Position numbers and translations under genes: made by a program
Shown here: positions 44,501 to 53,287 of the stretch, in pieces
Layout: the number at the start of each line of letters is the position of its first letter
How positions within the stretch are numbered: the stretch's first letter is position 1
The notes under the pieces: generated by a model
What the model was told of the DNA's origin: nothing
What the model saw: only the letters and a program-made list of their open reading frames with translations
The model's database searches: none
Origin: Bacteroidota bacterium
GTDB lineage: Bacteria > Bacteroidota > Bacteroidia > 2-12-FULL-35-15
Direction of reading: 5' to 3'
Assembly: GCA_947504725.1 (NCBI GenBank)
Contig: CANNHN010000007.1
Coordinates: 99,790 to 163,789 of the forward strand
DNA length: 64,000 nt

Positions 44501-45253
44501 ATGAATAAGTTAGACGCAAATAATGTAAATGTTTTTTATGGCTCGAATAAAGTAATAAAAGACGTTTCAATTTCTATAAAACAAAATACGGTTACAGCAT
44601 TTATTGGGCCTTCTGGTTGTGGGAAATCTACTTTCCTGCGATTGTTTAATCGCATGAATGATTATATAGATACTTTTAAGATGGAAGGGAAGATAGAAAT
44701 TGATGGCTCAAATATTTATGACAAACAAATTCGTGTTGAGGAATTAAGAAAACAAATTGGTATGGTTTTTCAAAAACCCAACCCATTTCCTAAATCAATT
44801 TACGAAAACGTAATATATGGATTGCGCATTCAAGGAATAAAAGACAAAAAAATATTAGATGAATCGGTTGAGCAATCCTTAAAACAAGCGGCACTTTGGG
44901 ATGAAGTGAAAGATAAGTTAAAAGATTCTGCTCTTGCACTTTCGGGCGGACAACAACAACGTTTATGTATAGCTCGGACGCTTGCAGTTCAGCCGACTGT
45001 AATTTTAATGGATGAACCTGCATCAGCTTTGGATCCTATTTCTACTGCAAAAATTGAAGATTTGATTTATCAATTAAAATCAAAATACACTATTGTTATA
45101 GTTACTCATAACATGCAACAAGCCGGTAGAATTAGTGATAAAACAGCATTTTTTTATATGGGAGAACTTGTTGAATACGATGAAACAAAAACTATTTTTA
45201 CAAATCCCAAACAAGAACGAACGCTTAATTATGTAACTGGTCGTTTCGGATAA
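44501..45253 (+). CDS. pstB: Phosphate ABC transporter ATPase PstB
   Basis: 250 residues with Walker A GPSGCGKS (36-43), the Q loop [13 protein letters not shown] typical of PstB, the signature LSGGQQQR, Walker [14 protein letters not shown] and the H loop VTHNMQQA. It energises PstCA phosphate import. Confidence 0.96.
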   Translation: MNKLDANNVNVFYGSNKVIKDVSISIKQNTVTAFIGPSGCGKSTFLRLFNRMNDYIDTFKMEGKIEIDGSNIYDKQIRVEELRKQIGMVFQKPNPFPKSIYENVIYGLRIQGIKDKKILDESVEQSLKQAALWDEVKDKLKDSALALSGGQQQRLCIARTLAVQPTVILMDEPASALDPISTAKIEDLIYQLKSKYTIVIVTHNMQQAGRISDKTAFFYMGELVEYDETKTIFTNPKQERTLNYVTGRFG

Positions 45254-45302
45254 TATTTTAATTCTAACTTGAACTTTCTAACTTTAAATTTTGAACTAAA
45301 AA

Positions 45303-45980
45303 ATGAGTCACTTAGATATCGAATTACAACAATTAAAAACCGAAACCATGAAAATGTGGTCGTTGGTAAATTTGCAATTGGTAAAAGGAAAGGATTCGTT
45401 ATTGAAGCTGGATAAAGATTTAGCGAGAGAAGTTATTTTAAGTGAAAGAAGGGTAAATGCCTATGAATTAAAACTAGACAGAGATTGTGAAAATATTTTT
45501 GCGCTATTTAACCCTGTTGCAGTTGATTTACGTTTTGTATTAGCGGTATTGAAAATTAATAATAATTTAGAACGCTCTGGTGATATTGTTGAAGGTATTG
45601 CGAAATTTGTGTTGAATGTGGATAGTAATTTTGACACGAAATTATTAGAAATTACTCGTGTAGTAGAAATGTATGCTGCTGCAAACAATATGATGGAAAC
45701 AGTATTAGAAGCTTTTGATAAAGAAGATACTTCTCTTGCCAGAAAAGTATTTCAGCAAGATGAACTATTAGATGATATTAATATAAAAGCAAATGCCATC
45801 ATTGCTGATTACATTAGAAACCACCCAGATAATATAGATGCTACTTTATATCTCTTGTCTATTATTAGAAAGTTGGAAAGAGTAGGTGATCAAGCAAAAA
45901 ATATGGCCGAAGAAATCATATTTTATATTGAAGCTAAAGTTCTAAAGCATCGTTCGAAAATCGAAAAAAATAAAGAATAA
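45303..45980 (+). CDS. phoU: PhoU phosphate-signalling protein
   Basis: 225-residue all-helical protein with two PhoU repeats, including NPVAVDLRFVLAVLKINNNLERSGDIVEGIA and LLSIIRKLERVGDQAKNMAEEIIF, whose acidic clusters bind metal. In known systems it couples Pst transport to PhoR. Last gene of pstSCAB-phoU, followed by a terminator. Confidence 0.94.
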   Translation: MSHLDIELQQLKTETMKMWSLVNLQLVKGKDSLLKLDKDLAREVILSERRVNAYELKLDRDCENIFALFNPVAVDLRFVLAVLKINNNLERSGDIVEGIAKFVLNVDSNFDTKLLEITRVVEMYAAANNMMETVLEAFDKEDTSLARKVFQQDELLDDINIKANAIIADYIRNHPDNIDATLYLLSIIRKLERVGDQAKNMAEEIIFYIEAKVLKHRSKIEKNKE

Positions 45981-46003
45981 CACCTGTTTTAATAACATAT
46001 TTT

Positions 46004-46033
46004 AAGACCATTCATTTTTTGAATGGTCTTTTT
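46004..46033 (+). terminator. Rho-independent terminator
   Basis: AAGACCATTC (46004-46013) and GAATGGTCTT (46021-46030) form a perfect stem around a T-rich loop and are followed by T residues; end of the pst-phoU transcript. Confidence 0.85.
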
Positions 46034-46065
46034 GTTTGTTGATAATCAATTAGTTGCATTCTTTC

Positions 46066-46094
46066 GTAACATTAACTTAACATTGGGTTAACAT
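46066..46094 (+). promoter_or_regulatory. Pho-box-like triple repeat upstream of DUF47-pit
   Basis: GTAACAT (46066), TTAACAT (46077) and TTAACAT (46088) start exactly 11 bp apart, the cleanest copy in the window. A TACATTTG -7 element is at 46136-46143. Confidence 0.75.
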
Positions 46095-46145
46095 AATGGT
46101 AATTATTCTTAATAATGGAACTAGACTTTGAGGCATACATTTGTG

Positions 46146-46163
46146 ATAACATTAAATTAACGT
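46146..46163 (+). promoter_or_regulatory. Second repeat pair downstream of the -7 element
   Basis: ATAACAT (46146) and TTAACGT (46157) start 11 bp apart just after the -7 element and before the ATG at 46188. A site there would be in the initial transcribed region, suggesting repression or a second promoter. Confidence 0.45.
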
Positions 46164-46187
46164 TTAAACAATATAAAATTTACGCGC

Positions 46188-46832
46188 ATGAACTTAAACA
46201 TTTTCCAATTTTTTCAGCCGAAGGATAAAGTATTTTTTCTTCTTTTTCAACAAGCCTCTCACAATGCAGTAGAAACCTCTAAAGTTTTAGTAGAACTTGT
46301 TACAACCTCTTCATTAGAAAGACGAAAAGAACTCTTTCGTGAAATAGAAAGATTAGAACATGTTGGTGATGGAATTACACACGAAACGTTTAATCAATTA
46401 AGTTTAAATTTTATTACTCCGTTCGATCGTGAAGATATTCACAATCTTGTTTCTGCTATTGACGATATTGTAGATTACATTCATGGTGCTTCAAAAAGAA
46501 TGGAGTTATATAAAGTAGAGGAAATGACTCCAGCAATTGTTAAGCTTTCAGAACTTATTTTAAAAGGTGCTGAAGAATTAGAAGTTGCTGTATTCGAATT
46601 AAGAAATTTGAAAAATATTACTAAGATTAAAGAAGCAACTGTTCGTATCAATAGCATCGAAAATCATGCAGATGATATTTTTGATATGGCCATTGCAAAA
46701 TTATTTGAAGAGGAAAAAAATGCAGTGGAAGTTATTAAAATGAAAGATGTTTTGTCGATGCTTGAAACAGCAACTGATAAATGTGAAGATGCTGCAGATG
46801 TAATCAACGCGATTTTAATTAAAAATGCTTAG
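46188..46832 (+). CDS. DUF47 PhoU-like protein
   Basis: 214-residue helical protein of the DUF47/TIGR00153 family, which shares the PhoU fold and is the usual partner of Pit transporters. Motifs include the E-x-x-H-V-G-D-G-I-T pattern (ERLEHVGDGITHETF) and DDIVDYIHGASKRMELY. It probably regulates or assembles with the Pit transporter encoded 42 bp downstream. Confidence 0.9.
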   Translation: MNLNIFQFFQPKDKVFFLLFQQASHNAVETSKVLVELVTTSSLERRKELFREIERLEHVGDGITHETFNQLSLNFITPFDREDIHNLVSAIDDIVDYIHGASKRMELYKVEEMTPAIVKLSELILKGAEELEVAVFELRNLKNITKIKEATVRINSIENHADDIFDMAIAKLFEEEKNAVEVIKMKDVLSMLETATDKCEDAADVINAILIKNA

Positions 46833-46874
46833 TGGTTTGATTCAATTTAATTTTTATTCTTAATACAAGATACA

Positions 46875-48527
46875 ATGACATTACTAGTAATAGTTATAGC
46901 CTTAGCATTAATATTTGATTTTATCAATGGTTTTCACGATGCTGCAAACTCAATTGCAACAATTGTTTCCACAAAAGTATTAACTCCTTTTCAAGCTGTT
47001 TTGTGGGCTGCATTTTTTAATTGTGTTGCATTTTTAATCTTTAAAGACCATGCCGTAGCTAACACAATCGGAAAAACAGTTTATTCTGATTTTATTTCTT
47101 TGCCTGTTATTTGTAGCGGATTACTTGCTGCGATCCTTTGGAATTTACTTACTTGGTGGTATGGAATTCCTTCCTCTTCATCACATACACTTATTGGCGG
47201 TTTTGCTGGATCAGCAATCGCGTATGCTTTTATGAGCAAAGGATTTATGCCACTAAGCGAAATTATTGATAGCGATAAAATTGGTAAAACAATTTTGTTC
47301 ATTTTGTTAGCACCTCTTATTGGTATGCTTATTTCCATTTTTTTTACGCTCATCTTTATTCAAAATAAAACCTGGCTGAAAGTCGGAATTCTATCAGCAT
47401 CGGCTGTTGCACTTTGGTTTTTGTTTATTGGTTTTCAGGAAAACAAATTGAATGAAAACATGAACAAGTTTTTTAAAGTTGATAAATATACTTATGCAGT
47501 TGATATTAAACACGACTCAACACAAGTTCATAAATTAGAGAAAGCGAAAGAGAAAGCAGCTGCATGTTCGCCATACTTATCTAACTATGAATATCACGGT
47601 TCCGAAATGGTAGTTGCAGGAATAGTTGATAATGTTGATTTAAAAGATATTACTATTAGTAAGTTGGGAGATAAGCTAAATCTGTATTTTAAAATTGATC
47701 AGGTAAAAAATAAAGCAAAATTGGATAGCACATTTAAACCTGAGTATAAAGCAACTCAAAATATAATTGATAGCTTAAAACCAATAACAAAAAAATATTT
47801 TGATTTAGGAGCTGAGGGAATGGTTGCTGCAATGAATGCAAAATATCCTATAGCTCCAGATAAGATGAAAGATTTTACAAAGGCAATGAAAATTGACATC
47901 AAGTCTGATTTGAAAAAAGAAATAGAAAAGGCAGATAACAAAATTCTTCGCTGGTGTTTGTCAGGAGCATTATCCCTTTTTGCACTTATGTTTATTTATA
48001 ATGAAAAAATTAAAGAGCCTACTGCGAAAAGAACCTCTACTATGTTTAAACGTTCACAATTATTATCCTCAGCCGCATTTAGCATCGGACATGGTGGTAA
48101 TGACGCACAAAAAGTAATGGGAATTATAGCAGCAGCATTAGTTGCAAATGGTTCTATTGTCGATATTAAATCAATGCCTGAATGGGTTCCTTTGTCATGT
48201 TATTTAGCAATTGGATTAGGGACGTTGAGTGGCGGCTGGAAGATTGTAAAAACGATGGGAACTAAAATTACTAAAGTTACTCCATTGGAAGGTGTTTGTG
48301 CTGAAACAGCAGGAGCAACCACTTTGTTTTTGACCGAACAAATGGGAATTCCAGCTTCAACAACTCATACCATAACGGGCTCTATTATTGGAGTTGGAGC
48401 CACAAAAGGAGTTGGAGCAGTAAAGTGGGGCGTTACAATTAGTCTACTTTGGGCCTGGATTTTAACTATACCAATTAGTGCACTTTTGGGAGCATTTTTC
48501 TATTGGATTTTTAGTTTGTTTTTATAA
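46875..48527 (+). CDS. pit: Pit-family inorganic phosphate transporter with a large central insert
   Basis: 550 residues. The N-terminal half (FDFINGFHDAANSIATIVSTKVLTP and the SSSSHTLIGGFAGSA block) and C-terminal half (IGHGGNDAQKVMGII, ISASTTHTITG-type block) carry the two conserved PHO4 signatures with GxxDxxN motifs. Between them, about residues 195-350 form a charged, non-hydrophobic segment with little resemblance to the loop of classical Pit; it is probably a cytoplasmic or periplasmic domain. Low-affinity, cation-driven phosphate uptake is expected. Confidence 0.92.
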   Translation: MTLLVIVIALALIFDFINGFHDAANSIATIVSTKVLTPFQAVLWAAFFNCVAFLIFKDHAVANTIGKTVYSDFISLPVICSGLLAAILWNLLTWWYGIPSSSSHTLIGGFAGSAIAYAFMSKGFMPLSEIIDSDKIGKTILFILLAPLIGMLISIFFTLIFIQNKTWLKVGILSASAVALWFLFIGFQENKLNENMNKFFKVDKYTYAVDIKHDSTQVHKLEKAKEKAAACSPYLSNYEYHGSEMVVAGIVDNVDLKDITISKLGDKLNLYFKIDQVKNKAKLDSTFKPEYKATQNIIDSLKPITKKYFDLGAEGMVAAMNAKYPIAPDKMKDFTKAMKIDIKSDLKKEIEKADNKILRWCLSGALSLFALMFIYNEKIKEPTAKRTSTMFKRSQLLSSAAFSIGHGGNDAQKVMGIIAAALVANGSIVDIKSMPEWVPLSCYLAIGLGTLSGGWKIVKTMGTKITKVTPLEGVCAETAGATTLFLTEQMGIPASTTHTITGSIIGVGATKGVGAVKWGVTISLLWAWILTIPISALLGAFFYWIFSLFL

Positions 48528-48543
48528 TTTTTAAATAGTGCAT

Positions 48544-48578
48544 AAAAAAAGGGATGATAGATTATCATCCCTTTTTTT
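48544..48578. terminator. Bidirectional terminator
   Basis: GGGATGATA (48551-48559) and TATCATCCC (48563-48571) are flanked by seven A and seven T, serving pit and the convergent lipoprotein gene. Confidence 0.9.
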
Positions 48579-48591
48579 ATTTTAATCCTTT

Positions 48592-49092
48592 TCAAGGATT
48601 AACTATAATTTCATCCGTCATTACTCTGTTACTTAAATTTCCTGCTCTGTCTCTTAACATAATTTCAAATTTTACAATAGTATGAAGCGGATAGTAAATT
48701 GGAGCGGCTCTTAATTTTGCCCTAATCTCGGCATCTAATGCTTTGTATTGTCCTTCAGGAGTTAAATTTGGAACTCTATAAGAATAAAATAAAGTATCCA
48801 TCGCTGGTGTCGTTAAATTACTATCGAAGGGTTTGAAAATGCCATCTATCGTATCTTTATAAAGATATTTTAATTGATAATCATTAGGTGTTGTCACATC
48901 GCCTTCTAATATTCCGATATCGCCATCGCCATCCGTAAATGAAATTACGCAATCTGCAGAGTCTGGTGAATATGCCGAATAATACAAAAATTTTATCGCA
49001 GGAGTAGTTGGAAATTCTTTCTCTTTAACGCAAGATGATATTGTCAAGGCAATCAGCAAAAACAATGCGAATATGAATCTATTATCTTTCAT
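48592..49092 (-). CDS. Small lipoprotein
   Basis: The ATG at 49092 gives a clean lipoprotein signal (MKDNRFIFALFLLIALTISSC) and 166 residues; an in-frame ATG six codons upstream is less signal-like. The mature part is beta-rich, with ISFTDGDGDIGILEGD resembling a calcium-loop-type strand turn and a C-terminal FEIMLRDRAGNLSNRV. No named family recognised. Confidence 0.72.
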   Translation of the reverse strand: MKDNRFIFALFLLIALTISSCVKEKEFPTTPAIKFLYYSAYSPDSADCVISFTDGDGDIGILEGDVTTPNDYQLKYLYKDTIDGIFKPFDSNLTTPAMDTLFYSYRVPNLTPEGQYKALDAEIRAKLRAAPIYYPLHTIVKFEIMLRDRAGNLSNRVMTDEIIVNP

Positions 49093-49181
49093 TTCTTTTA
49101 GTTGATACATAAAATTAATAATTATTTTTGCTCAATGCAATAGTAAAACGATTTTAACCCACAATTATTGCTTAAATAGCC

Positions 49182-50168
49182 TTGAAGCCTGATATAAATG
49201 CCATCTTTAAGATAAATTCACCCCTTCAATTTGAGGAGCTGGCATTGTCTGTTTTTCTATACCAGGCCAAGGAATTCGGGGTTTATGCTAAATTTCTGGC
49301 TGGTTTATCGGTTTTGCCTGAAACCATTAAAAAAGTGGAAGAAATCCCCTTTTTGCCAATCGAATTCTTTAAAACGCATGAATTAAAGACAGCAGCAGTC
49401 GACAATAAGTCAATCATTTTTAAAAGTAGTGGAACAACAGGAATGGTCCAAAGCAAACATTTTGTTTCGGATGTTTCTGTGTATGAAAAAAGTTATTTGA
49501 AAGGATTTGAATTGGCTTATGGAAACATCCAAGACTATTGTATTCTTGCATTACTTCCTTCTTATCTCGAACGCGATGGCTCTTCTTTAATTTATATGAT
49601 GGAAGATTTAATCAAAAAATCAAATCATAAGGATAGCGGTTTTTATTTGAATAATTATGAGGAGTTGATTGCGAAAATAAATGTACTAGAAGCACGTGGA
49701 CAAAAAACTATTTTAATTGGTGTGACATATGCTTTGTTAGATTTAGTTGAGAAACAAAATCTGAATTTAAAAAACACCATCATCATGGAAACAGGAGGAA
49801 TGAAAGGCAAACGCAAAGAAATGGTGAGAGAGGAGTTGCATTCTACTTTATGCAAATGTTTTGGGGTGGATAAGATTCACAGCGAATACGGAATGACAGA
49901 ATTATTATCTCAAGCCTATTCAAAAGGAGATGGAGTTTTTAATTGCCCGCCCTGGATGAAAGTTCTTATCCGTGATACGAATGATCCATTCTCTTATTTA
50001 CCTGCAAATAAAACGGGTGGAATAAATGTAATTGATCTTGCTAATATTAATTCATGCTCGTTTATTGCAACGCAGGATTTAGGGAAATTGCATTCCGATA
50101 ATTCGTTCGAAGTGCTAGGTCGATTTGACAATAGCGATATCAGAGGTTGTAATTTGTTGGTGGAGTAG
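49182..50168 (+). CDS. LuxE-type acyl-protein synthetase-like protein
   Basis: 328 residues with the adenylation-like KSSGTTGMVQSKH loop, METGGMKGKRKEMVREEL and HSEYGMTELLSQAYS, the layout of LuxE/PaaK acyl-activating enzymes. The start is TTG at 49182; a stop lies three codons upstream in frame and no ATG gives a full N-terminus. It probably activates a fatty or aromatic acid for surface glycan, LPS or secondary-metabolite acylation. Confidence 0.78.
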   Translation: MKPDINAIFKINSPLQFEELALSVFLYQAKEFGVYAKFLAGLSVLPETIKKVEEIPFLPIEFFKTHELKTAAVDNKSIIFKSSGTTGMVQSKHFVSDVSVYEKSYLKGFELAYGNIQDYCILALLPSYLERDGSSLIYMMEDLIKKSNHKDSGFYLNNYEELIAKINVLEARGQKTILIGVTYALLDLVEKQNLNLKNTIIMETGGMKGKRKEMVREELHSTLCKCFGVDKIHSEYGMTELLSQAYSKGDGVFNCPPWMKVLIRDTNDPFSYLPANKTGGINVIDLANINSCSFIATQDLGKLHSDNSFEVLGRFDNSDIRGCNLLVE

Positions 50169-50173
50169 GAGTT

Positions 50174-50217
50174 TTAACCGCAGAGAAAATGGAGAAAATT
50201 CGCTGAGGGCCGCTGAG
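50174..50217 (+). repeat. Left inverted repeat of GxxExxY cassette
   Basis: Begins TTAACCGCAGAGAAAA and ends GGCCGCTGAG; its reverse complement is nearly repeated at 50631-50674. The GxxExxY stop codon directly follows. Confidence 0.78.
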
Positions 50218-50595
50218 TTAGTATTTGTTTACTACTCTTCTTAGGCCATCTGTTAATTTCAGTACATTAAAGTTTATTAAAAGTCCTACTTTACAATCTG
50301 TAAGTTTCAGATAAGTTAATATTTGTGCGAGATGGATATCATTTAATGCGTCAACAGATTTTAATTCTACAATTACTTTGTTGTTGAGAACTAAATCGGA
50401 GCGATAACCACATTCTAATTTCACTTCTTCGTAAATCAATGGAATAACTTTCTGCTGCTCTACTTCAAGTATTGTTTTTTGAAGTTCATAATACAAACAC
50501 TCTTGATATGCCGACTCTAACAATCCAGGCCCTAATGCTTTGTGCACTTTAATTGCACACCCAATAACTATTTCAGTTATTTCATCCTCCGTCAT
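50218..50595 (-). CDS. GxxExxY family protein (PD-(D/E)XK-like)
   Basis: 125 residues with the naming motif in GPGLLESAY (residues about 21-29), an IPLIYEEVKLECGYRSDLVLNNKVIVELKSVD core that carries the D and ExK-type residues of a PD-(D/E)XK nuclease fold (RSDLVL, VIVELKS), and a typical C-terminus (LKLTDGLRRVVNKY). Family members are widespread and uncharacterised, often standing alone between repeats. Here the gene fills a repeat-bounded cassette, supporting a role in, or dependence on, mobility of the repeats. Confidence 0.85.
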   Translation of the reverse strand: MTEDEITEIVIGCAIKVHKALGPGLLESAYQECLYYELQKTILEVEQQKVIPLIYEEVKLECGYRSDLVLNNKVIVELKSVDALNDIHLAQILTYLKLTDCKVGLLINFNVLKLTDGLRRVVNKY

Positions 50596-50630
50596 ATTTC
50601 CTCTGCAATAAAATCGAATTGTTTTTTTTC

Positions 50631-50674
50631 TTTGCGGTTCTCTGCGAATTTTCTCTCTTTTCTCTGCGGTTAAG
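50631..50674 (-). repeat. Right inverted repeat of GxxExxY cassette
   Basis: Reverse-complement partner of 50174-50217 (37 of 44 positions identical). It ends three bases before the tyrS stop codon. Confidence 0.78.
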
Positions 50675-50677
50675 CTT

Positions 50678-51958
50678 TTAATTCGCCTTAATCACAAAAT
50701 AATTCTTCTTTCCTTTTTGAACTAGGATGTATTTTTTGTTGATGAGATGTGAAGCAGAAATTTTTAATTCTACATCTTCCACTTTTGCTTTATTTACTAG
50801 AACTCCACCGCCTTGAATCATTTTTCTTGCTTCTCCTTTTGAAGGGAATACCTGAGTTTTTTCAGCAAGCAAATCGATGACTTGAATTCCAGCTTCAATT
50901 TCTTTTTTTGAAATTTCAAATTGAGGAACACCATCAAAAATATCTAAAAATAATTCTTCAGATAATTTTGCTAAATCTTCTAATGATCCATTGAATAATA
51001 TTTGAGTTGCTTCAATAGCGGCATTGTAATCAGCTTCTGAATGAACTCTAATTGTAATATCTTTAGCTAATGCTTTTTGTAAAGTACGTAAATGAGGAGC
51101 AGTAGCATGTTCTGCTTCTAGTTTTTCAATTTCGTCTTTTGTAAATAAAGTAAAAATGCGAATGTAATTTTTTACATCGTCATCACTTGCATTTAACCAG
51201 AATTGGTAGAATTTATAAGGAGAAGTTTTTGCTCTATCCAACCAAACATTTCCACCTTCTGTTTTTCCAAACTTTGTTCCGTCAGCTTTTTTGATAAGTG
51301 GAGTGGTCAATGCATAGGCTTCACCACTTGCTTTTCTGCGTATTAATTCTGTCCCGGTAACAATGTTTCCCCATTGATCAGAACCACCCATTTGCAATTT
51401 TATTCCTTTGTTTTTCCACAAATAATAGAAATCATATCCTTGAACCAATTGGTAACTGAATTCCGTAAAACTCATTCCGTTTTCTAAACGATTTTTTACC
51501 GAATCTTTTGCCATCATGTAATTTACAGAAATGTGTTTTCCAACATCTCTTATAAATTCTAAAAAGCTAAATCCTTTGAACCAATCGTAATTATTTACAA
51601 TTTCTGCCGAATTAGCTCCAGCATTAAAATCTAAAAATTTCTCTAATTGTTTTCTCTGCCCAGCAATGTTGTGATTTAAAGATGTTTCATCCAACAAATT
51701 ACGTTCTGCTGATTTTCCAGATGGATCACCCACCATTCCAGTTGCGCCACCAACCAAAGCAATTGGTTTGTGACCAGCTTTTTGAAAATGCAAAAGCGTC
51801 ATAATTTGGACCATGTTCCCAATTCCCAACGAATCAGATGTAGGATCAAAGCCAATATAGCCCGTCACCATCTCTTTATTCAATAGTTCTTCTGTTCCAG
51901 GCATAATATCCTGCAACATTCCACGCCATTTTAATTCTTCAACAAAATTCGTTTTCAT
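50678..51958 (-). CDS. tyrS: Tyrosyl-tRNA synthetase
   Basis: 426 residues, class Ic. The HIGH-equivalent lies in [18 protein letters not shown], tyrosine recognition in [12 protein letters not shown] and [11 protein letters not shown], the KMSKS-equivalent in KFGKTEGG, and an S4 RNA-binding domain at the C-terminus (about 355-426). It charges tRNA-Tyr. The gene is monocistronic here; a mobile GxxExxY cassette abuts its 3 prime end. Confidence 0.96.
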   Translation of the reverse strand: MKTNFVEELKWRGMLQDIMPGTEELLNKEMVTGYIGFDPTSDSLGIGNMVQIMTLLHFQKAGHKPIALVGGATGMVGDPSGKSAERNLLDETSLNHNIAGQRKQLEKFLDFNAGANSAEIVNNYDWFKGFSFLEFIRDVGKHISVNYMMAKDSVKNRLENGMSFTEFSYQLVQGYDFYYLWKNKGIKLQMGGSDQWGNIVTGTELIRRKASGEAYALTTPLIKKADGTKFGKTEGGNVWLDRAKTSPYKFYQFWLNASDDDVKNYIRIFTLFTKDEIEKLEAEHATAPHLRTLQKALAKDITIRVHSEADYNAAIEATQILFNGSLEDLAKLSEELFLDIFDGVPQFEISKKEIEAGIQVIDLLAEKTQVFPSKGEARKMIQGGGVLVNKAKVEDVELKISASHLINKKYILVQKGKKNYFVIKAN

Positions 51959-52022
51959 TTTTATTCTTTTACAGCCACAAATATAGTTAAATTCAGTCCA
52001 ATTAAATGAGTAAATTTACCCC

Positions 52023-53039
52023 ATGATTTTAGTCACAGGAGGAACAGGATTGGTGGGTACACACTTATTATACGACCTTACAAGGTTGGGTAAAAAAGTG
52101 CGTGTAATCAAACGTGCCAATAGTAATGTGTCCAATGTAAAAAAAGTGTTTTCCTATTATACTTCTGATGCTGAATCCTTACTAAAGAACATCGAATGGG
52201 TGGATGCCGATTTGCTAGATGTTTATTCCTTAATGGATGCAATGGAAGGAGTGGAGCAGGTGTATCATTGTGCTGCAATGGTTTCTTTTGAGAAAAAACA
52301 TTTAGCAGAAATGATGAAAATAAATGTGGAAGGAACGGCCAACATGGTGAATGTGGCTTTGGGAAAAGGAATCAAAAAATTCTGTCACGTTAGTTCAATA
52401 GCTTCTATAGGAAGAGCGGAAAGAGGAGGAGTAACATCTGAAGAAACTTCTTGGAAATCATCTCCCGAAAATTCAAATTATGCGATTAGTAAGTATGGTG
52501 CAGAACGTGAAGTGTGGCGTGCTGCAGAAGAAGGATTAAATGTTGTAATAGTAAACCCATCGCTTATTATGGGTGGAGGAAACTGGACACAAAGCAGTTC
52601 TAATATGTTTACAAAGGGATACAAAGGAATTAAATTTTATTCTGAAGGAACAAATGGTTTTGTGGATGTTCGAGATGTTACGGCCATCATGATAAAACTA
52701 ATGGACAGCAATATTTCTAGTCAGCGTTTTTTATTGAACGGAGAAAATGCTTCTTTTAGAAAATATTTTGATTTGATACATGAAGCTTTTGGCAAACCAA
52801 ATTCAAGTATCAAAGCAGGGAAATTTTTAACAGGATTTGCTTGGAGAGCCGAATCAATTAGAGCATTGTTAACAGGTTCTCCGCCATTAATAACAAGAGA
52901 GACCTCTCTTTCTGCAAATCGAAAAAGTAGTTTCTCAAATGAAAAATTTCTGAAAGTGTTTCCGGATTATAAATTTATTTCCTTGGAGCAATCGATTAAG
53001 GATACTTGTGCGCTTTATATCAAAGATCTTAAATCATAA
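52023..53039 (+). CDS. NAD-dependent epimerase/dehydratase-type reductase
   Basis: 338 residues of the extended SDR fold: GGTGLVGTHLL at residues 5-15, YHCAAMVSFEKK, SSIASIG and the catalytic YAISKYGAE. The closest general type is the dihydroflavonol-reductase/3-beta-HSD-like group. The substrate cannot be told; no sugar-nucleotide genes are adjacent. Confidence 0.82.
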   Translation: MILVTGGTGLVGTHLLYDLTRLGKKVRVIKRANSNVSNVKKVFSYYTSDAESLLKNIEWVDADLLDVYSLMDAMEGVEQVYHCAAMVSFEKKHLAEMMKINVEGTANMVNVALGKGIKKFCHVSSIASIGRAERGGVTSEETSWKSSPENSNYAISKYGAEREVWRAAEEGLNVVIVNPSLIMGGGNWTQSSSNMFTKGYKGIKFYSEGTNGFVDVRDVTAIMIKLMDSNISSQRFLLNGENASFRKYFDLIHEAFGKPNSSIKAGKFLTGFAWRAESIRALLTGSPPLITRETSLSANRKSSFSNEKFLKVFPDYKFISLEQSIKDTCALYIKDLKS

Positions 53040-53101
53040 TATTTACTTCGCAAACGTCATCCCGTGCCCCCAATGTCGTTATTTAAGGATTAAACTTAGA
53101 A

Positions 53102-53229
53102 CGTCATTGCGACCGAAGGGAAGCAATCTCATACATAATACTGATTAGAAGACTTATGCTTCTCACGAACATTCTCTGCCTGTTGGTGAGATTGCCACAT
53201 CCCGCGAAAATGCGGGACTCGCAATGACG
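53102..53229. repeat. Intergenic REP/MITE-like inverted-repeat element
   Basis: The left end reads GTCATTGCGACCGAAGG...GCAATCTCA (53103-53131) and the right end is its inverse (53187-53229), both with the GTCATTGCGA and GCAATCTCA blocks. A smaller CCCGC-GAAAAT-GCGGG hairpin sits in the right arm. The block is far more GC-rich than its surroundings and noncoding. Confidence 0.75.
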
Positions 53230-53287
53230 ATCCGAACAAAGACTTTTCCTTAAAAAACGCCATGGCAGTTCTGAAGAGAAGAGCTAA

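Larger units (their letters stand above)
50174..50674. mobile_element. GxxExxY cassette bounded by 44-bp inverted repeats
   Basis: Inverted repeats 50174-50217 and 50631-50674 (37 of 44 identical, first 16 identical) enclose one GxxExxY gene. The unit exactly fills the space between the LuxE-like and tyrS stop codons. No transposase is present. The terminal repeats contain CGCAGAG-like subrepeats. No target duplication was recognised. Confidence 0.75.
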
